A stretch of DNA of 64,000 nt, taken from positions 1-64,000 of the forward strand of contig NZ_BOPB01000029.1 of assembly GCF_016863535.1 (NCBI RefSeq). Direction: 5' to 3'. The notes under the pieces are model-generated. The model did no database searches. It was not told the DNA's origin and saw only the letters and a program-made list of their open reading frames with translations. Position 1 is the stretch's first letter. Each line of letters begins with the position of its first letter. Positions 15,748 through 24,900 of this stretch are shown here, piece after piece. The DNA is from Micromonospora lutea. Lineage in GTDB: Bacteria; Actinomycetota; Actinomycetes; Mycobacteriales; Micromonosporaceae. A program made the position numbers and the translations under genes.

Positions 15748-17196
15748 ATGGGCGTGACACGCCGCGCGAAGATCGTCTGTACTCTTGGTCCCGCCACCTC
15801 GTCGCCCGAGCGCATTCGCGGGCTCGTCGAAGCCGGCATGAACGTGGCGAGACTCAACTTCAGCCACGGCAGCCACGCCGACCACGAGACGGTCTACCGG
15901 CTCGTCCGGGAGGCGGCCGAGGCGGCGGGCAAGCCGGTGGCGATCCTGGCCGACCTCCAGGGGCCCAAGATCCGGTTGGGTCGGTTCGCTGACGGGCCAC
16001 ACGAGTGGCGTACCGGCGACTCCGTGGTGATCACCGGCGACGAGGTGATGGGCACCAAGGACCGGGTGTCCTGCACGTACCGGAAGCTTCCCCAGGAGGT
16101 CAAGCCCGGTGACCGGCTGCTGATCGACGACGGCCGGGTCGCCGTGGAGGTCACCGACGTGACCGGCAACGACATCCGGGTGCTGGTCACCGAGGGTGGG
16201 CCGGTCAGCAACAACAAGGGTGTCTCGCTGCCCAACGTGGCGGTCAGTGTGCCCGCCCTGTCCGAGAAGGACGCCGCCGACCTGCGCTTCGCGCTCGGCC
16301 TCGGTGTCGACCTGGTGGCGCTGTCGTTCGTCCGCTCCGCCGACGACATCAAACTCTGCCACGCGATCATGAGCGAGGTCGGCGTGCACCGTCCGGTGCT
16401 GGCCAAGGTCGAGAAGCCGGAGGCGGTCGACCATCTCGAAGCGATCGTGCTGGCCTTCGACGGCGTGATGGTGGCCCGCGGCGACCTCGGCGTGGAACTG
16501 CCGCTCGACGAGGTGCCGCTGGTGCAGAAGCGCGCGGTGCAGCTGTGCCGGGAGAACGCCAAGCCGGTCATCGTGGCCACCCAGATGCTCGACTCGATGA
16601 TCGAGAATTCGCGGCCGACCCGTGCCGAGGCCTCCGACGTCGCCAACGCGGTGCTCGACGGTGCCGACGCCGTGATGCTCTCCGGTGAGACCAGCGTCGG
16701 CAAGTATCCGGTGCTCACCGTCAGCACCATGTCCAAGATCGTCACCACCACCGAGGCCGGATCGATCCGGGTGCCCCGCCTCCAGCACGACCCGCGTACG
16801 CACGGCGGTGCGCTCACCGTGGCCGCCTCCTCGATCGCCCGGGCCATCGGCGCCAAGGCGCTGGTCGCGTTCTCACAGACCGGTGACACCGTGCGGCGGC
16901 TCAGCCGGCTGCACTGCGACCTGCCGCTGCTGGCCTTCACCCCGGTGCCCGAGGTGCGCGCGCAGCTCGCCCTCTCCTGGGGGGTGGAAACCTTCCTGAT
17001 GCCGTTCGTGCAGCACACCGACGACATGTTCCGCCAGGTCGACCAGGCGCTGCTCGGACTGAACCGGGGCAACCCCGGCGACTACGTGGTGATCGTGGCG
17101 GGCAGCCCGCCCGGCACCCCCGGCTCCACCAACACCCTGCGGGTTCACCAGCTCGGATCGCTTGTCGACGCCGCGTCGGCGAGGGCGTTGCAGTGA
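15748..17196 (+). CDS. pyk: Pyruvate kinase
   Basis: A 482-residue enzyme converting phosphoenolpyruvate and ADP to pyruvate and ATP, the last step of glycolysis. It begins VTRRAKIVCTLGPATSS, with NVARLNFSHGSH, the catalytic region KVEKPEAVDHLEAI, the metal/PEP site MVARGDLGVELPL, and the allosteric C-domain (about 350-482). ATG 15748 follows GGAGGAGAG; GTG 15754 is an alternative. The stop overlaps the tesB start as GTGA. The 243-bp upstream spacer (15505-15747) has no gene; a reading frame at 15527-15748 lacks family features. The pyk-tesB pairing is conserved in mycobacteria. Confidence 0.96.
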   Translation: MGVTRRAKIVCTLGPATSSPERIRGLVEAGMNVARLNFSHGSHADHETVYRLVREAAEAAGKPVAILADLQGPKIRLGRFADGPHEWRTGDSVVITGDEVMGTKDRVSCTYRKLPQEVKPGDRLLIDDGRVAVEVTDVTGNDIRVLVTEGGPVSNNKGVSLPNVAVSVPALSEKDAADLRFALGLGVDLVALSFVRSADDIKLCHAIMSEVGVHRPVLAKVEKPEAVDHLEAIVLAFDGVMVARGDLGVELPLDEVPLVQKRAVQLCRENAKPVIVATQMLDSMIENSRPTRAEASDVANAVLDGADAVMLSGETSVGKYPVLTVSTMSKIVTTTEAGSIRVPRLQHDPRTHGGALTVAASSIARAIGAKALVAFSQTGDTVRRLSRLHCDLPLLAFTPVPEVRAQLALSWGVETFLMPFVQHTDDMFRQVDQALLGLNRGNPGDYVVIVAGSPPGTPGSTNTLRVHQLGSLVDAASARALQ

Positions 17197-18074
17197 CCGA
17201 CGGCTCACTCGTCGGTCAGGCCGCCGTCGACCAGTTGCTGGAGGTGCTGGACCTCGCGCCGACCGGCAGCATGTCGTTCCGGGGGATGAGCCCGCCGGTC
17301 GGTCCGCAACGGGTCTACGGCGGCCAGGTCGCCGGCCAGGCACTGGTCGCCGCCGGCCGCACCGTCGACCCGGAGCGGGTGGTCCACTCCCTGCACGGCT
17401 ACTTCGTGCGCGCCGGCGACCCGAGTGAGCCGATCGAATACGAGGTGGAGAACATCCGCGACGGCCGCTCGTTCTCGGTGCGCCGCTCGGTGGCCCTCCA
17501 GCACGGCAAGACCATCTTTTTCATGTCCGCCTCGTTCCAGCGACAGGAGGAGGGACTGGACCACCACGCCCCCCTCCCGCCGGACGTGCCGGAGCCGCAG
17601 GCGGTCCCGACCATGGCCGACCGGCTCTCCCGGTACCCGGAGCGGCTGGGCATCTGGGGGCAGATTCCCCGACCGATCGACGTCCGTTACGTCGGCGAGC
17701 CCGGGTGGGTACGCCCGGGTGACCGGCCGGCAGACCCGCACCAGCGGGTGTGGATGCGCATCGACGGCAAGCTGCCCGACGACCCGCTGCTGCACGCCTG
17801 CGCCCTGGCGTACGCCTCCGACCTGACCCTGCTCGACTCGGTGCTTTCGGTGCACGGCGAGGTGTGGGGGCCGGGCGGGGTGGTGGGCGCGAGCCTGGAC
17901 CACGCCCTGTGGTTCCACCGGCCGTTCCGGGCCGACGAGTGGTTCCTCTACGACTGCTGGAGCCCGTCGGCCTCCGGTGCGCGTGGGCTGGCCACCGGCC
18001 GCATGTTCACCGTCGACGGCAGGTACATCGCCAGCGTGGTGCAGGAGGGGCTGCTGCGCCGGGTCGGCGCCTAA
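17193..18074 (+). CDS. tesB: Acyl-CoA thioesterase II
   Basis: A 293-residue double-hotdog thioesterase hydrolysing acyl-CoA to free fatty acid and CoA. Recognisable segments are RVYGGQVAGQALVAAGRTV and HSLHGYFVRAGDP in the first half, and ASLDHALWFHRPFRADEW (with the Asp of the catalytic triad region) and GRMFTVDGRYIASVVQEGL in the second. Length and order match TesB. It starts GTG in a GTGA overlap with pyk, so it is co-translated with pyruvate kinase. Its TAA stop forms the outer edge of a 164-bp inverted-repeat element. Confidence 0.93.
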   Translation: MTDGSLVGQAAVDQLLEVLDLAPTGSMSFRGMSPPVGPQRVYGGQVAGQALVAAGRTVDPERVVHSLHGYFVRAGDPSEPIEYEVENIRDGRSFSVRRSVALQHGKTIFFMSASFQRQEEGLDHHAPLPPDVPEPQAVPTMADRLSRYPERLGIWGQIPRPIDVRYVGEPGWVRPGDRPADPHQRVWMRIDGKLPDDPLLHACALAYASDLTLLDSVLSVHGEVWGPGGVVGASLDHALWFHRPFRADEWFLYDCWSPSASGARGLATGRMFTVDGRYIASVVQEGLLRRVGA

Positions 18075-18237
18075 GAGCGACCGGCAAGAGGGCGGGTGGG
18101 GCTGCGGCACGCCCTGGCGCTTCGGCTGGCGGCGTTGTCGTCGTCGGCCATGCGACACCGGCATGGCCTCCTCCTCCGCCTTGCCACCCTCGGCCAGGAC
18201 CCGCCTCGCCCTCCACCGCCCTACTGCCGGTCGCTCT
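18074..18237. repeat. MITE-like 164-bp imperfect inverted-repeat element
   Basis: The outer ends AGAGCGACCGGCA (18074) and TGCCGGTCGCTCT (ending 18237) are exact reverse complements. The next bases continue as an imperfect match, and the centre is the palindrome GGCCATGC/GCATGGCC (18146-18168). The whole spacer between tesB and the Rrf2 gene thus folds on itself. It has no coding capacity. It is either a miniature mobile element or a very large transcription-terminating hairpin. Confidence 0.8.
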
Positions 18238-18284
18238 AACGGCCGGTGACGGGCCGTCGGTCAGGGGCGGTTAACCTGTCCGGC

Positions 18285-18746
18285 ATGCGTCTCTCAGCCC
18301 GGGTGGACTACGCCCTTCGAGCGGTCGCCGAACTGGCCTCGGTGACCGGGGCTGGACGCGGTCGCCCGGTCACCGCCGACCAGATCGCGCGGGCCCAGCA
18401 GATCCCGCCGAAGTTCCTGGAAAGCATCCTGCTGCAACTGCGCCGCGGTGGCGTCGTGCAGGCCCAGCGCGGGCCCGAGGGCGGCTACTGGCTGGCCCGG
18501 CCGGCTGAGGAGATCTCCCTCGCCGAGGTGATCCGGGTGATCGACGGGCCGCTGGCCCACATCCGGGGCCAACGGCCGGAGCATCTCGGATACCAGGGCG
18601 CGGCTCGAGCGTTGCAGGAGGTCTGGATCGCCCTGCGCGCCAGCGAGCGGCAGATCCTCGAACTGGTCACCATCGCCGACGTGGCCCGGGGCACGCTGCC
18701 CGAACCGGTCACCAAGCTGGTCGCCGACCCCAGCGCCTGGACCTGA
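18285..18746 (+). CDS. Rrf2 family transcriptional regulator (no cysteine)
   Basis: A 153-residue Rrf2-family winged-helix regulator: MRLSARVDYALRAVAELA at the start, recognition region IPPKFLESILLQLRRGGVV, wing RGPEGGYWLARP, then LAEVIRVIDGPLA. The three cysteines that hold the Fe-S cluster in IscR/NsrR types are absent, so it resembles the CymR-like branch that senses metabolites or partner proteins; the signal is unknown. The ATG at 18285 follows an AT-containing GGTTAACCT stretch and lacks a clear ribosome binding site, so it may be leaderless. It stands between the MITE-like element and a convergent lipoprotein gene 12 bp away. Confidence 0.85.
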   Translation: MRLSARVDYALRAVAELASVTGAGRGRPVTADQIARAQQIPPKFLESILLQLRRGGVVQAQRGPEGGYWLARPAEEISLAEVIRVIDGPLAHIRGQRPEHLGYQGAARALQEVWIALRASERQILELVTIADVARGTLPEPVTKLVADPSAWT

Positions 18747-18758
18747 CCCACCGGTCTG

Positions 18759-19601
18759 TCACAGCGATCTGCCCAGCCAGGTCTCCTCCAACTGCCGCAG
18801 CGTGCCGTCGCGCCGCAGGTCCGATATCGCCGTGGCGACGCACGGACCGAGCGGACTGTCCGCGGGCAGGACGAAGCCGAACCGTTCGGGGTCCGGCGTC
18901 GTCTGTGGCAGCGCGCCGACCACGCGAGTGCCGGTCAGTTCCACGGTCGTCAGGTAGAACGCGGTCGGCAGGTCGACCACCAGGGCCTCGATCGAACCGG
19001 CGAGCAGCGCGTTCTTCGCGTCGTCGCTGCTGTGGAAGATGGTCGGGGGAGCGGCGGGCCGGATCGACTCGGCGATCGATGCCAGCGCGGCGGAGCCGGC
19101 GGGGGCCCCGAGCCGTACCGAGGCGAGATCGGCCGCAGTGGTCACCGACCGGACGTCGAGGTTGTCGTCTCGCGCAATGACCGCCTGCCGTACGTCGTAG
19201 TAGGGCGACGAGAATTGCGCGTTCGGTTCGCGCTGAGGAGTTACCGGCACCTGGTCGAAGCCGAGGTCGAAGTCTTTCGGGCCCGGTTGCAGCAGGGTGT
19301 TTTTCGTCGCCTGGACCCACTGCGTCCGATCCCTGGGAAAGCCGAGGTGGCGGCTTACGGCGGCGGCCACCGCGGCCTCGTAGCCGCGACCATCGGCGGG
19401 ATCGTCGATCGTCCAGGGCGCATGGCCTGGATCACGGGCAGCCCAGGTGATTCGGCCCGGGGTAATCGTCTGAAGCGACTCGGTTCGGCAGTCCGCCGAC
19501 AGCGTCGGAGACGGCTGCGGCCCCGGTGTCGATGCGCAGGCGGATGTCAGAAATACGACCATCGCGACGACGGATCGTTGTGCGGCCGGAACAGGTTTCA
19601 C
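18759..19601 (-). CDS. Orphan solute-binding lipoprotein (family 3)
   Basis: A 280-residue exported lipoprotein: N-terminal signal with lipobox FLTSAC at about residue 22, then a family 3 (amino-acid type) periplasmic-binding fold (GRGYEAAVAAAVSRHLGF, FDLGFDQVPVTPQRE, FSSPYYDVRQAVIARD, ending LEETWLGRSL). GTG 19601 was chosen because AGGAG lies eight bases upstream; GTG 19607 is too close to that site. No permease or ATPase gene is adjacent, so it either feeds a transporter elsewhere or works as a sensor. The ligand-binding Asp/Arg signature is only partly recognisable. Confidence 0.75.
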   Translation of the reverse strand: MKPVPAAQRSVVAMVVFLTSACASTPGPQPSPTLSADCRTESLQTITPGRITWAARDPGHAPWTIDDPADGRGYEAAVAAAVSRHLGFPRDRTQWVQATKNTLLQPGPKDFDLGFDQVPVTPQREPNAQFSSPYYDVRQAVIARDDNLDVRSVTTAADLASVRLGAPAGSAALASIAESIRPAAPPTIFHSSDDAKNALLAGSIEALVVDLPTAFYLTTVELTGTRVVGALPQTTPDPERFGFVLPADSPLGPCVATAISDLRRDGTLRQLEETWLGRSL

Positions 19602-19862
19602 CAGCACCTCTCCTGACGGTTGTTCGTCCGCATTGCCGAACGGTAACGCCGGGATCTTTCAGATCGGCAGCGCCGACTCGGCGAGGATGCCTGGCCGATC
19701 ATCCGAACGACAGGACCCATGTGGATGGAGGCCACCGCCTTCGCTCGCCGTAGGGTGACCGAAACCCATTCGGCGGTGCCACTGCCGCATTTCTGATCGG
19801 TTCTGATGCGACCCGCTCGCATTCCGGCGGTATGCGCGACCAGGTGAGATTCGGGAGACCCG

Positions 19863-22800
19863 ATGAAGCGAAAGCGCGTCAGATTATTGGCAACCGGAAT
19901 GGTCCTCGTACTCGCGGTCGGATCGTCCCTCGTGGTCACCGGGCCGGCAACGGCGGCTGGCCGCACCTGCCAGGGGTTCAGAGCCACCCTGGTCGGCACC
20001 GACAAGGCCGACACGCTGACCGGTACGCCCGGCCGTGACGTCATTCTCGGCCTCGGCGGCGACGACGACATCAGCGGCCTCGGCGGTGCCGACGTGATCT
20101 GCGGCGGCCCAGGTCAGGACGTGCTGCGCGGCGGCGGCGGACGTGACGTCCTGATCGGCGGTGGCGATGAGGACCTCATCGTCGGCGGAGCCGGCTCCGA
20201 TGTGGCCATCGGGGGCGGCAGGCCGGACCTGTGCCATCAGGTTGAGCGGGCTTTCCGGTGCCGGAAGGCCCGTGCGGGCCGGATCACCGTGTCCGCACTC
20301 TCGCACACCTCCGCTCCGGCGACCGCGCTGCGCGGCTTCGCGCCGCCGCGCGCCACCGTGGTGGTGCTCGGCGGACTCGCGCCGGCCAAGGCGGTGGCCG
20401 ACGCCGACGGTGTGTTCCGCGCCGATGTGATCCTGCTGCCGGGCAAACGCAACGATCTGCAGGCCGTGGTGCGGGCGTCCGGCAGCACGAAGCAACTGTC
20501 CGCGAAGGTGACCGTCTGGCAGCGTGGTGGCACGGCGACCCAGCAGGTCAGCGGACGGATCGTCGACCCCGAGGGACATGGTGTCGCCGGTGCGAAGGTC
20601 GCGTACGCCGGTCGTTCGGCGGTTTCCGCTGCCGACGGCAGGTACCGCCTGACCGGGCTGCCGGCCGGGCTGGTCGCGTTGCGTGCCACCAAGGCCGGCC
20701 ACCTCGGCGGTCTGTCCACCGTCGACACCACCGGTGGCCAACCCGTCGACATCCTGGTCCAGCCGATCGCCGCGCCGGTCACGCTGACGTCGGCGGGCGG
20801 TACCTTCCAGGGCGCCGGCTACCGGATCGTCGTACCGCGGGACGCGGTGGCACGCCCCACCCCGCTGTCGATCACGGCGCTGGTGCTCAGCGGCACCAAG
20901 GACGACTACGGACTGCCGGTGGTCGACCTGTCGCCCAGTGGCCTCACGTTCCGCCGGCCGATCACCGTCGAACTGGACCCCGGTGTGGTCGGCGTCGCGG
21001 CCCGGGACGCCGGCGTCGTGGGACTCAATCCGGACACGGGCCGGCTGACCCCGCTGGCCTCCCGGATCGTCGGCGGCAAGCTGCAGGTGAGCTTGCGTAC
21101 GTTGGACGGGATGGAGCTGCGCCTGCCGTTCGACCCGGCCGCGCTCGGCACGCCGTGCACCCGGTACAACCCGATCGCCGCAGTGGCGGTACGGGATTTC
21201 TACCGCGGGGTGCTGCCGCCGTTCCTGCTCGCCAGGATGGGGCTCGACGCCAGCCTGCTGTGGGGCCGCTACCTGGCCGGGGGGCGCGCCTCGACGCAGC
21301 GGCGCACGCTCACGTCGTTCGGTCAGGACGCGTTCAGGACCAGCCGCTTCACGGTCGACGCGCGCGCCGGCGTCGCCCAGGACCTCGGGCGGGCGCTGCT
21401 GGGCTCCGCCACCCTGCCGGCGCTACGACCGCCGGCCACACCCGCCGAGCAGCAGGTGAAGGACTTCGGTGTCGGGCAGAATTTGCAGATCAACTATGCC
21501 GAGGTGTACTCGGTGCCCGGCAACCTCGCCGGCGGCGTCGGGGTGTCTTCGCCCGCGCTCGGCTCCGTCCGGGACTCGCGCGCCATCGACGGCACCATCA
21601 CGTTCACCCCCGAAGCCACCGACCGCGGCGTGCTCACCAGGGTGTCCGCCAAGGCCGGGTTCAAACTGACCGTGCTGGACAGCGTGGATCTGTGCCCCGG
21701 TGACGTGGGCGCAAGCATCGAGCAGTTCGCCACGATTCCGTTGAGTCGCCTCGAGGTGACCCCGATCCCGATCCTCGGCGGCACCTTCGCCACTCCGCAA
21801 CTCTTCATCGCCGACCCCGACCTTGAGCCCGAGACGTACGACGTCACCCGCCGCTATCCGGGCAACGACCAGGACAGCGACGGCGTCCCCGACCGTCAGC
21901 CCTGGACGGGCGGCACGTATCGGCTGGACAACTGCCCGGCGATCGCCAACCCGGACCAGGCCGACAGCGACGGCGACGGCGTCGGCGACGCGTGTGACGA
22001 CAGCGACGACCCGGAACCCGACCCGGGACCTCGCCCGCCCGGCGCCGGAAGCTCCTTCGGCGACCCCCACCTGCTCACCTTCGACAGTCTCGCCTACGAC
22101 TTCCAGGCCACCGGCGACTACGTGGCCGTGACCGACCCCGTCGACGGATTCGAGATCCAGTACCGGTTCTCCCGGCAGACCGGCGGCTCGCCGGCCATCT
22201 CCTTCAACCGAGGAGCGGCCGCGCGGGTCGGCGACTCGGTCATCGCGTTCGGCGACGACGCCAGCACGACCCCGGGCGCCGAGATGGCCGCGACGCTGGA
22301 CGGCCGACCGCTCACCGTCGGCACCGCACCCACCGAGCTGCCCGGCGGGGCCACCGTACGTCTGATCGGCAGCGATCGGTTGGTCCGCTGGCCCGACGGC
22401 ACGGAGCTGCGGGTCGGGCCGCGGGCCGCCTACTCGACCGTCGCCGTCACCGTGGCCCCGGCCCGGTACGGACGGGTGGCCGGCCTGCTCGGCAACGCCG
22501 ACCGGGATCCGCGCAACGACCTCACCGCCCGCGACGGCACCGTCGTCCAGGACGTCCGCGACCGGGCGCAGCTCTACGACGGGTTCGGTGCGAGCTGGCG
22601 GGCCACCGGGACCGCGTCGCTGTTCCGCACGCCGCTGCCCAACCTGATCGGGCTGCCGGTGCTGCCGAGCAGCATCACCTCCATCTCGGAACTGTCGGCC
22701 GAGGCCCGGGCCGAGGCCGAACGGATCTGCCGGGACCGGGGCCTGCAGGCCGGTGCCGGCCTGGAGCAGTGCATCCTCGACGTCGGCATCACCGGCGACC

Positions 22801-23834
22801 CGGCCTTCGCTGACCTCGCGGCGCAGCTGGCCACCCGGATGCTCACCGTGGTCGACGCCTCCGCGTTGAATCCGCAGGTCGAGACGACCTCGGCGGTGAC
22901 GATCGGGCAGCGGGCCACCGGCTCCCTGGACACCCCCTTCGCCGTCGACGTCTTCACCGTCAACCTGACCGCCGGCGACGGCATCCGGGTGGAGTCCGGG
23001 GGCAGTTGTCCCTCCGTGGGCACGTTCAGCGTCACCCTGGTCTCCCCGACCGGCCGCGTCATCACCCGTACCCGGGGATCGGAGTGCGGATCACTGGGTG
23101 TCTCGAACGTCCGCGAATCCGGTGTCTATCAGCTCCGGGTGCAGGACACGGGTGGCTTCACCGGTGCGTACGCGTTCACCGTCAGCGGCACCGGCCTCGG
23201 GCTGACCTGCCAGGCCAACGAGGTCGGCCCGAACGACGACGGCTCCTCCGAGGAGGTTTCCCTGCCGTTCTCGCTCGACTTCGACGGCCGGACCTTCTCG
23301 ACCCTGTGGGTGAACAACAACGGCAACGTCACCTTCGACGGCCCGCTCAGCGCCTACACCCCGCAGGACCTGTCGACCTTCGGTCGGCCGATCGCCGCGG
23401 TGTGGTGGGCCGACGTGGACACCCGCGGCACCGACAACGGCCAGGTCCGGTACGGGCTCGGCGAGGTCGATGGACGACGGGCCTTCTGCGTGGACTCCCG
23501 CGACGTCGGCTACTACGGCGGCAGCGACAGCAAGCGCAACTCGTTCCAGCTGTATCTGGTGGATCGCTCGGATGTCGCAGCCGGTGCCTTCGACATCGTC
23601 TACCGCTACACGAAGCTGCAGTGGGAGACCGGATCCGCCAGCGGTGGTACCGGCGGGCTCGGCGGCACGTCCGCCGCGGTCGGCTACACCAACGGGGCGG
23701 GCAGCGTCCGGGAGCTGGCCGGCTCGCGGGTACCGGGCAGCTTCCTCGACACAGCGCCGGGAAGCCTCGTGAACACCTCGACCAGCACCGATGAACCGGG
23801 CGTGCACGTGTTCCCGATCCGGCGTACCCGGTAA
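19863..23834 (+). CDS. Giant secreted multidomain protein with VWD and nidogen-type domains
   Basis: 1323 residues with a signal peptide (about 1-31). In order: RTX-like GGxGxD repeats (about 57-120); a carboxypeptidase-regulatory/Ig-like domain (about 226-300); a possible ZU5-like region (about 306-400); a long middle region; a thrombospondin type 3-like calcium repeat (DQDSDGVPDRQ ... NCPAIANPDQADSDGDG, about 668-716); a VWD domain (SSFGDPHLLTFDSLAYDFQ, about 730-880); a prepeptidase-type beta domain (about 1018-1110); and a C-terminal nidogen-like domain (LWVNNNGNVTFDGPLS, AAVWWADVDTRG, about 1133-1323). No sortase or membrane anchor is seen, so it is probably released or wall-associated and calcium-stabilised. 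An adhesion role is inferred from the domains. ATG follows GGGAG. Confidence 0.85.
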   Translation: MKRKRVRLLATGMVLVLAVGSSLVVTGPATAAGRTCQGFRATLVGTDKADTLTGTPGRDVILGLGGDDDISGLGGADVICGGPGQDVLRGGGGRDVLIGGGDEDLIVGGAGSDVAIGGGRPDLCHQVERAFRCRKARAGRITVSALSHTSAPATALRGFAPPRATVVVLGGLAPAKAVADADGVFRADVILLPGKRNDLQAVVRASGSTKQLSAKVTVWQRGGTATQQVSGRIVDPEGHGVAGAKVAYAGRSAVSAADGRYRLTGLPAGLVALRATKAGHLGGLSTVDTTGGQPVDILVQPIAAPVTLTSAGGTFQGAGYRIVVPRDAVARPTPLSITALVLSGTKDDYGLPVVDLSPSGLTFRRPITVELDPGVVGVAARDAGVVGLNPDTGRLTPLASRIVGGKLQVSLRTLDGMELRLPFDPAALGTPCTRYNPIAAVAVRDFYRGVLPPFLLARMGLDASLLWGRYLAGGRASTQRRTLTSFGQDAFRTSRFTVDARAGVAQDLGRALLGSATLPALRPPATPAEQQVKDFGVGQNLQINYAEVYSVPGNLAGGVGVSSPALGSVRDSRAIDGTITFTPEATDRGVLTRVSAKAGFKLTVLDSVDLCPGDVGASIEQFATIPLSRLEVTPIPILGGTFATPQLFIADPDLEPETYDVTRRYPGNDQDSDGVPDRQPWTGGTYRLDNCPAIANPDQADSDGDGVGDACDDSDDPEPDPGPRPPGAGSSFGDPHLLTFDSLAYDFQATGDYVAVTDPVDGFEIQYRFSRQTGGSPAISFNRGAAARVGDSVIAFGDDASTTPGAEMAATLDGRPLTVGTAPTELPGGATVRLIGSDRLVRWPDGTELRVGPRAAYSTVAVTVAPARYGRVAGLLGNADRDPRNDLTARDGTVVQDVRDRAQLYDGFGASWRATGTASLFRTPLPNLIGLPVLPSSITSISELSAEARAEAERICRDRGLQAGAGLEQCILDVGITGDPAFADLAAQLATRMLTVVDASALNPQVETTSAVTIGQRATGSLDTPFAVDVFTVNLTAGDGIRVESGGSCPSVGTFSVTLVSPTGRVITRTRGSECGSLGVSNVRESGVYQLRVQDTGGFTGAYAFTVSGTGLGLTCQANEVGPNDDGSSEEVSLPFSLDFDGRTFSTLWVNNNGNVTFDGPLSAYTPQDLSTFGRPIAAVWWADVDTRGTDNGQVRYGLGEVDGRRAFCVDSRDVGYYGGSDSKRNSFQLYLVDRSDVAAGAFDIVYRYTKLQWETGSASGGTGGLGGTSAAVGYTNGAGSVRELAGSRVPGSFLDTAPGSLVNTSTSTDEPGVHVFPIRRTR

Positions 23835-23858
23835 CGCCGACACCCGGGGGTGTCGGCG
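23835..23858 (+). terminator. Hairpin directly after the VWD/nidogen gene
   Basis: Eleven-base arms (23835-23845 and 23848-23858) pair perfectly around a GG loop and begin at the base after the TAA stop. There is no T-run. Confidence 0.75.
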
Positions 23859-23973
23859 CACGCCGGCACCCCCCGGTCCGGTCGTTCCACTGACTGATCA
23901 GGGCTTGACCCGGGGCCTGCGAGTACCGCATTGTCGATTGAGTTGGTAGGAGTTGTCGCAGAAGGGGGCGTCC

Positions 23974-24900
23974 GTGCGCAAGCTGCTCGTCATCGCACTG
24001 GTGGGGCTCGCCGCACAACTCGTCGACGGGGCGCTCGGCATGGCCTACGGCCTGACCTCCTCAACGCTGCTCCTGCTGGCCGGCGTCGCACCGGCAGCCG
24101 CCTCCGCCTCGGTGCACCTGGCTGAGATCGGCACCACCCTCGCCGCCGGCACGGCGCACTGGCGATTCGGCAACGTCGACTGGCGCGTGGTGCGCCGCAT
24201 CGCGCTGCCCGGCGCGCTCGGCGCCTTCGCCGGTGCCACCTTCCTCAGCGCACTCTCCACCGAGTCCGCCGCACCGTGGATGGCCGCGATCCTCTTCACG
24301 CTCGGCGCGTACCTGCTCATCCGGTTCTCCCGACCGCTGCGCCGCAACCCGGCCGCCGGCCGGCTGCGCGGGCGGTTCCTCGGCCCGCTCGGCCTCGTCG
24401 CCGGCTTCGTCGACGCCACCGGTGGCGGCGGGTGGGGGCCGGTGGCCACGCCGGCCCTGCTGGTCAGCGGTCGGATGGAGCCCCGCAAGGTGATCGGCTC
24501 GGTGGACACCTCCGAGTTCGTCGTGGCCTCCGCCGCCAGCCTCGGCTTCCTGATCGGCCTGGGCACCGAGGGCTTCCTGTTGCCGATCGTGCTCGCCCTG
24601 CTCGCCGGTGGCCTGATCGCCGCGCCGATCGCGGCCTGGCTGGTCCGCATCGTGCCGGCCCAACTGCTCGGCGCGGCCATCGGCGGCGTGATCGTGCTGA
24701 CCAACGCCCGGGTCCTGATGCGCGCCGTCGACCTGGACGGTGCCCTGCCGGTGGCCGTCTACCTGCTGCTGGCCGCAGGCTGGATCGCGGCGCTGACGCT
24801 GGCCGTCCGCGTGCTGCTCCGCACCCGCCGCCAGCGCGCGTTCGTCGAGCCGGTCGCGGTCCCGTCCCGTCCGCGCAGCACCGAGAAGGTCGACGCCTAG
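23974..24900 (+). CDS. TauE/SafE family sulfite exporter-like permease
   Basis: A 308-residue membrane protein with about eight helices. The TauE/SafE repeat appears as LAAQLVDGALGMAYGLTSS in the first half and LVAGFVDATGGGGWGPVATP in the second, each containing the conserved Asp-x-x-(x)Gly-Gly loop. The family exports sulfite, sulfoacetate or related anions; the substrate is not shown by the sequence. GTG 23974 has AAGGGGG upstream and was preferred to TTG 23953. The gene ends by overlapping the stop of the convergent decarboxylase gene (four bases, shared CTAG). Confidence 0.85.
   Translation: MRKLLVIALVGLAAQLVDGALGMAYGLTSSTLLLLAGVAPAAASASVHLAEIGTTLAAGTAHWRFGNVDWRVVRRIALPGALGAFAGATFLSALSTESAAPWMAAILFTLGAYLLIRFSRPLRRNPAAGRLRGRFLGPLGLVAGFVDATGGGGWGPVATPALLVSGRMEPRKVIGSVDTSEFVVASAASLGFLIGLGTEGFLLPIVLALLAGGLIAAPIAAWLVRIVPAQLLGAAIGGVIVLTNARVLMRAVDLDGALPVAVYLLLAAGWIAALTLAVRVLLRTRRQRAFVEPVAVPSRPRSTEKVDA

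Noticed and set aside
15527-15748. 73-codon frame upstream of pyk
   Set aside because: No ribosome binding site or recognisable domain; ends where pyk begins.
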